From NCBI GenBank assembly GCA_028554755.1, contig JAPTOF010000016.1:11134001-11198000 (forward strand): a stretch of DNA of 64,000 nucleotides, written 5' to 3'. Below, in pieces: positions 60,010 to 64,000 of this stretch (position 1 is the stretch's first letter; each line of letters begins with the position of its first letter). The DNA comes from Cordia subcordata (Eukaryota > Streptophyta > Magnoliopsida > Boraginales > Cordiaceae). The position numbers and the translations under genes were made by a program. Under the pieces are notes generated by a model. The model did not search any database and had not been told where the DNA came from. It saw nothing but the letters and a program-made list of their open reading frames with translations.

Positions 60010-60138
60010 AATGGGTCTCTTCAGCCATATTTCAGATCTCTTTAACAATATCAAATGCCAAAAATTTAATGTCAGTGGTCATTGAATTTATAAACCATGG
60101 AATGACCTTGTTGTTTTTAGCCATCCACTTCTTGTAAG
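60010..60138 (-). pseudogene. copia B gag, middle segment
   Basis: Minus-strand text WMAKNNKVIPWFINSMTTDI, then FLAFDIVKEI, matches the copia gag (UBN2-type) N-terminal domain. It is bounded on the left by the LINE and on the right by the hAT element. Confidence 0.83.
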
Positions 60139-60429
60139 TAGGGGTGGCTCAAGGGTAAAGCAACTAAAACCATTGCTTTAGGCTCCTTAAATTTTGAGGG
60201 CCCAAATTTTAATGATATTATTATTATGATTTATGCAATTACAAAAAATTAGGTTATCTTATTTTAATTTATGTCAAATAGTCTAAGTTAGTTTCTTTTA
60301 ACAAATTAAAAAAAAAACTAATAACAAGTGAAGGCCCCAGTAATACTATAAATCTCATTTTCTGTCTTATTTATGTTAACTAGGATAAAACTCGTGCAAT
60401 GCATGGAAAAATGCATGCAATGTTTTTTT

Positions 60430-60662
60430 GGGTTTGTTTGGATTGACTTTTTTCAAAAACACTTTTTCTAACAGCTTTTGAAAAATAACTTTTTTTTAGA
60501 AGCTGAAAATTTTGGCTTTTAGAAAAATATGTATTTGAGATTTTTTCATAGTTTTAACTTTTTTCGAAACCAAATCAAGTAGTTATTGTAAAAGTAATAT
60601 AAATTGTTCAGGAAAAAAAAAAGCGCTTTCTCCTAGAAAAAAAAATCAATCCAAACAGTCCC
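60430..60662. mobile_element. MITE family M1, complete copy 2
   Basis: 233 bp, left end GGGTTTGTTTGGATTGAC and right end AATCAATCCAAACAGTCCC, inverted complements. It has the same internal order as 8671-8885 (CTTTTTTCAAAAACAC, AAAAGTTATT-like words, GTAGTTATTGTAAAA). TTT flanks both ends, but it is too simple to count as a duplication. Confidence 0.75.
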
Positions 60663-60958
60663 TTTATATGATCAATTTATATGTTTTATGTGCTGATAAA
60701 ATAGAAATAAAATTTAATTTTTGATAAGATCTCAATACTATGTTTTTTACAAGAGATTTGTGTAAATTAAATAAAATATTTAAACCAAAAGCAAAATAAA
60801 ATAATGATCTCGACTGAAAAAAAGCACTAGACAAATAATATATTTATTAGAGTTTAACTTATTTTTGGAAAAAAGGAATGGATAGAACTTTTGGATGGAA
60901 AAGAAGACATGGCATAATAACACGTAGCATAAACTAAAAAGGCAAAAACACTACTTTA

Positions 60959-61015
60959 TAATAATAATAATAATAATAACAATAACGACAACAACAACAA
61001 CAATAACAATAATAT
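60959..61015. repeat. (AAT)n/(AAC)n microsatellite
   Basis: A run of AAT units, then AACAACG-type units, then AATATATATA. It is low complexity inside the hAT element. Confidence 0.9.
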
Positions 61016-61022
61016 ATATACA

Positions 61023-61539
61023 GAGTAAATGTCATATTACCCCCTGTAGTCTGGCATAAGTGCGCAATACTCCCCTGAAGTCTCAAAACTATCTAATTAC
61101 CCCCTCGAACTTTTTAAACGTGTACTCACTACCCCCACCGTTTGTTTTTGGTTAGTTTTGACGGAAATTAAATTCTATGCTCGTGTGTGGGGTTTTTCAT
61201 TACATGACATATATAAAAACTAAATATTTTGGACCATTTAAACTCTTACACTTTTTATAAACTCATTCACTCCCTGAAAACTCAAGGAGGGTAATTAGCT
61301 AATTTTGAGACTTCAGGGAGATATTATGCACTTATGCTAGATTATAGGGGGTAATATGTCATTTACTTTATATATTATGCAATAAAAAATGCAACACACA
61401 TGCATAGACTCCAACTCCTGTCAAAACTAACCAAAAATAGACGGCCGGGGGGGGGGGGGGTAATATGCACACTTTTAAAAAGTTCGAGGGGATAATCAAA
61501 TAATTTTGAGACTTCAGGGGGATAATATGCCATTTATTC
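61023..61539. repeat. fold-back repeat with TAAATGTCATATTACCCCC arms
   Basis: The left arm GAGTAAATGTCATATTACCC (61023) is inverted with respect to GGGGGTAATATGTCATTTAC near 61347 and again with respect to GGGGATAATATGCCATTTAT at 61518-61537. So there is one left arm and two right arms. CTTCAGGG and its complement recur in each. A G14 run lies at 61447-61460. It looks like a fold-back element with a duplicated or nested right arm. Confidence 0.7.
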
Positions 61540-61904
61540 ATATATATATATATATATACACACACACTATATATATATATATATAAATTAAAGCAAAATA
61601 ATTTGTAATTTCATGCTGCCAAGTGGCGCTCTATATGATAAGCTTTTCATTATTATTTATCAATTAATTAAATATGCTCATTCTTAGGTCATTTTTGTTT
61701 TCCATCGTTTATTTAGTCCCATTCCTATATTAAACATTTTAATGTAATTAATATTATGCCATTTCTTTATATATATCATTATTGTTTTATTAATTCCATA
61801 ATATCTATTTATTCCAATAACTATTTAGTAAGATGTAAAAATTCTATAGTTTTAATATATCCAATCACATATGTCGCTCCCTGTATATCGCACGGGCGTC
61901 ACAC

Positions 61905-61973
61905 TAGTGTGTGTGTATGTATGTACGTACGTACGTATGTATGTATGTATGTATGTATGTATGTATGTATGTA
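61905..61973. repeat. (GTAT)n/(GTAC)n microsatellite
   Basis: About 16 tetranucleotide units at the right edge of the 60378-61907 repeat. Apparent short proteins of repeated Tyr/Val/Cys/Met here are artefacts. Confidence 0.95.
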
Positions 61974-62682
61974 TAATTTTTCAAAACCCGTTACTTTTTC
62001 TCCAATTCTCCCTATATAAAAAGTTGTCATTTCTAACTTTGATTCATCAAATATTATCTTTCATCAATTAGAACAAGATATTTCACCAATTAGAACAAGT
62101 GTATTATTTTTTAATCTTCGATGTTTTCCACAATCTCTCCCTCCCATTTAAACACGTAATTTAACTTTATCAAAAATCTCTTTCTCCAATGCTATTTTTC
62201 AAATTCTTTTTCTTTAAAACTTTATTAAAATTTTTATTTTGAATCTTCATTTTATTTTGGTCATTCACAGTTTTATTCTAAATTATACGTTCTTTGGATT
62301 TTTATTGTATTTCTCTTTTATCACAAGGCAAAGAAAAAAAAATTTTGGTTGAGAGCCCTGCCATCTTATCAAAGAACTATCAAAGAGTTCTGTAATTTTT
62401 CAATCAATTTTTCTTCTTTTTTTTTAGTTAACCTCCCTACCCCTATGGGATTGAACCAAGAACCTCATTTCGAAGAAAATAGTCTCAACCACTTGAACTA
62501 TACCTTAATCCCTATCTTTTCCAATCAAATTTTCATTATCAAGTTCTATAATTTTAATCTTTAAATATTATATATAATTTATATTTTTTGTAATTTGTAA
62601 GAATTTAAATATGCCAATAAGTACATGAAAGCCTTGTATCATTTTTTGGCTTTATGCCTCCAAATATATTGAGTCACCCCTA

Positions 62683-63011
62683 CTTGTAAGTAGCAGCAGT
62701 TTTCTCAGGTGTTTTTAATGTCCCAGTTATCTAGTCTTCTTTCTCCTCTCCTTGAATGAACATAACGATGGATTGAGACAAATACAAATAATTTTAACCA
62801 TTCAATTTATGGACAATGATTGGAAGATTAAGGGTCTCCATTTGTTGAAGATTGAAGATGATGATGAGAGTGTCATCTCTGAGAAAATTGAGAAGATGTG
62901 CTGGTATTCATACCAAATGATGAGCCATATTTTGGCATGATTTAGAGTTGTGAGGGGATGAACAATTCAGTAGGAAAAAGTCAAAGCAGATAATCTGAGA
63001 GGATTAAACCT
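62683..63011 (-). pseudogene. copia B gag start region
   Basis: Minus-strand text IIVHKLNG-stop-NYLYLSQSIVMFI and KEDLDNWDIKNT, then AATYK, matches the copia gag N-terminus (usual KLNGQNYLQWSQSV). It follows the primer site by about 190 bp, the normal leader distance. A stop replaces the Gln of NGQNY. The hAT element interrupts it after CTTGTAAG. Confidence 0.82.
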
Positions 63012-63023
63012 GCTCTAATACCA
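63012..63023 (-). other. copia B primer-binding site
   Basis: GCTCTAATACCA, the complement of TGGTATTAGAGC, is one base from the initiator-Met tRNA primer site and touches the LTR. This fixes the 5' LTR of element B at the right and its minus orientation. Confidence 0.87.
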
Positions 63024-63298
63024 GGAAGAAAAAGAAGATAGAGATATGGAGGAACATAAAATCTAATTTTTTCGAATTTTTCATATCTCTAGTGAATAAG
63101 AGTGGTTGTATATATAGTGTATAAGATGACTACCTACCAAAAAGAAAAGATCTAGTTTTCTAAATATAAAACTCTAAAAAGAAAAAAGAAATCAATTAGC
63201 TAAAGGTGATTTCATAATTTAAGTAATCACCCAATTATTCTATTGACTACGAAAGGAAATCAAATTAATCATGCTTGATTTAGGCTTCATTTTCGACA
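63024..63298 (-). repeat. copia B 5' LTR
   Basis: 275 bp, similar to 26158-26436 along its length, ending TTTTCGACA. The first five bases of the partner (TGAAC) are lost at the primer-site border. The right flank TAATG does not match the left flank of 26158. Confidence 0.87.
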
Positions 63299-63439
63299 TA
63301 ATGCAATTCTTGATTCATGGCTCAAAAGCTCCTTCTAACCAAACAACTTTCCAAACGAATCAACGACTTGTTTTGATTGGCTTTCCTCTTCAAGCGTTTT
63401 TTCTTGATTTTTGAAAACAATATTTTTTAAGAAGCTAAG

Positions 63440-64000
63440 GATGCATTTGGTTTGCTTGTTTTCTGTTTTTATTTTCATGAAAAATAGAAATTAAAATAGA
63501 AAACTCATTTGGTTAACTTACTATCATTTTCATTTTTACAAAACTAAAAATAGTTTTCTAGGAAATTAGAGAACATAAAAAAATATTTTAACTATTTTCC
63601 AAGAAAACTCTGAAAACAAGGTGGCAATTTTGTAAATAAAGTTGTTCTTTAAAGAACTTAGAAAATAAGGTAACAATTTTGTAAATATCTCTAAAAAATT
63701 TATAAACAAGGTGGCAATTCTATAAATATCTCTAAAAATTTTTAGAAAACAAGGTGGCAATTTTGTAAATATATCAAAAAAAAATTAGAAAATAAGGTTG
63801 CAATTTTATGAATATCTCTAGGAAATTTAGAAAATAAGATAGTGATTTTGTAAATAAACATCAAAAAGAAAATTGTTTTGAGTGCCTATTTCTTAGTTTT
63901 CATTTCCTAGTAAACAAATTTTATTTTTGTTAACTAAAAACATTTTCTAAATTTTACAACACTAAAAATGAAAACTGTTTTCAAAAAATGGAAAAAGAAA
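63440..64000. repeat. AT-rich fold-back repeat running off the window
   Basis: Starts near GGATGCATTTGGTTTGCTTG and contains TTTCATTTTTACAAAAC-like words, with complements near the end (AACACTAAAAATGAAAAC). It holds the 43-bp minisatellite at 63612-63860. The right end lies beyond 64000. Confidence 0.5.
63612..63860. repeat. ~43-bp minisatellite, six units
   Basis: Six imperfect units built on GAAAACAAGGTGGCAATTTT followed by GTAAATATCTCTAAAAATTT, starting near 63612, 63661, 63702, 63744, 63787 and 63830. They differ by small indels and substitutions. Confidence 0.87.

Larger units (their letters stand above)
60378..61907. repeat. nested element with CTCGTGC..GCACGGG termini
   Basis: The left end CTAGGATAAAACTCGTGCAA and the complement of the right end CTAGTGTGACGCCCGTGCGA are related inverted repeats of about 22 bp. 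It is a relative of 9935-10395 by terminal motif and by the GACATGGCAT..AAAAAGGCAAAAAC block. It is non-coding. The class is unresolved. Confidence 0.55.
60139..62682. mobile_element. hAT element, 2.5 kb, in copia B gag
   Basis: Ends TAGGGGTGGCTCAAGGG and the complement of TAGGGGTGACTCAATAT. CTTGTAAG is duplicated exactly on both sides (60131-60138 and 62683-62690). Outside, copia gag text reads through. There is no transposase domain inside. The interior holds further repeats (60378-61907, 60430-60662, 61023-61539) and microsatellites. It is the youngest-looking layer at this spot by its perfect target duplication. Confidence 0.9.

Noticed and set aside
61756..62071. Frames with repeated Tyr-Val-Cys-Met units
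   Set aside because: They are translations of the (GTAT)n microsatellite.

Overview
This window is nuclear DNA of a flowering plant, almost certainly a eudicot. The signs are an AT-rich composition, a spliced nepenthesin-type aspartic protease gene with a 5 kb intron, and repeats of plant type: Ty1/copia elements, a plant L1-type LINE, long gypsy-like LTRs, TRIM-like miniature retroelements and hAT/Tourist-like MITEs. I see no bacterial operons, CRISPR array, rRNA or tRNA gene, and no organellar signature.

Layout. 1-560 is unassigned AT-rich DNA. 560-5968 is decayed copia element A on the minus strand, carrying a TRIM-like element and a hAT-like insertion. 5969-11200 is a field of small DNA transposons; several have clean target-site duplications. 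12030-18640 holds the one convincing host gene: exon 1 12109-12283, a phase-1 intron of 5018 bp, exon 2 17302-18557, giving an intact protein of about 476 residues. 18640-20980 is intergenic. 20988-24270 is copia F (plus strand) with both LTRs and a deleted, broken body; 24480-25180 is another copia remnant.

26158-63298 is one minus-strand copia element, B. Its 3' LTR is at 26158-26436. Its gag start, primer-binding site and 5' LTR are at 60010-63298, 37 kb away. The two halves are separated by later insertions: a TRIM, a 1.8 kb gypsy-like solo LTR with the 5-bp duplication TTAAC, a LINE inserted in gag (32788-60009), and a 2.5 kb hAT element with the 8-bp duplication CTTGTAAG. The LINE interval is nested again. 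It holds two head-to-tail LINE copies, L1 and L2, but only one 3' end. L1 is split by copia C, which has an internal inversion. A second gypsy-like LTR, a hAT-like end, copia E and the 5' half of copia D fill the rest.

The transposon genes are all broken by stops, frameshifts or insertions. Only the protease looks able to make a normal protein. I found no evidence of an undescribed biological system. The most unusual content is structural: the depth of nesting, a TRIM shared at the same site by elements A and B together with shared flanking DNA, the rearranged copia C, a hAT element whose host flank was duplicated into it, and a long near-perfect hairpin with overlapping direct repeats in the protease intron.
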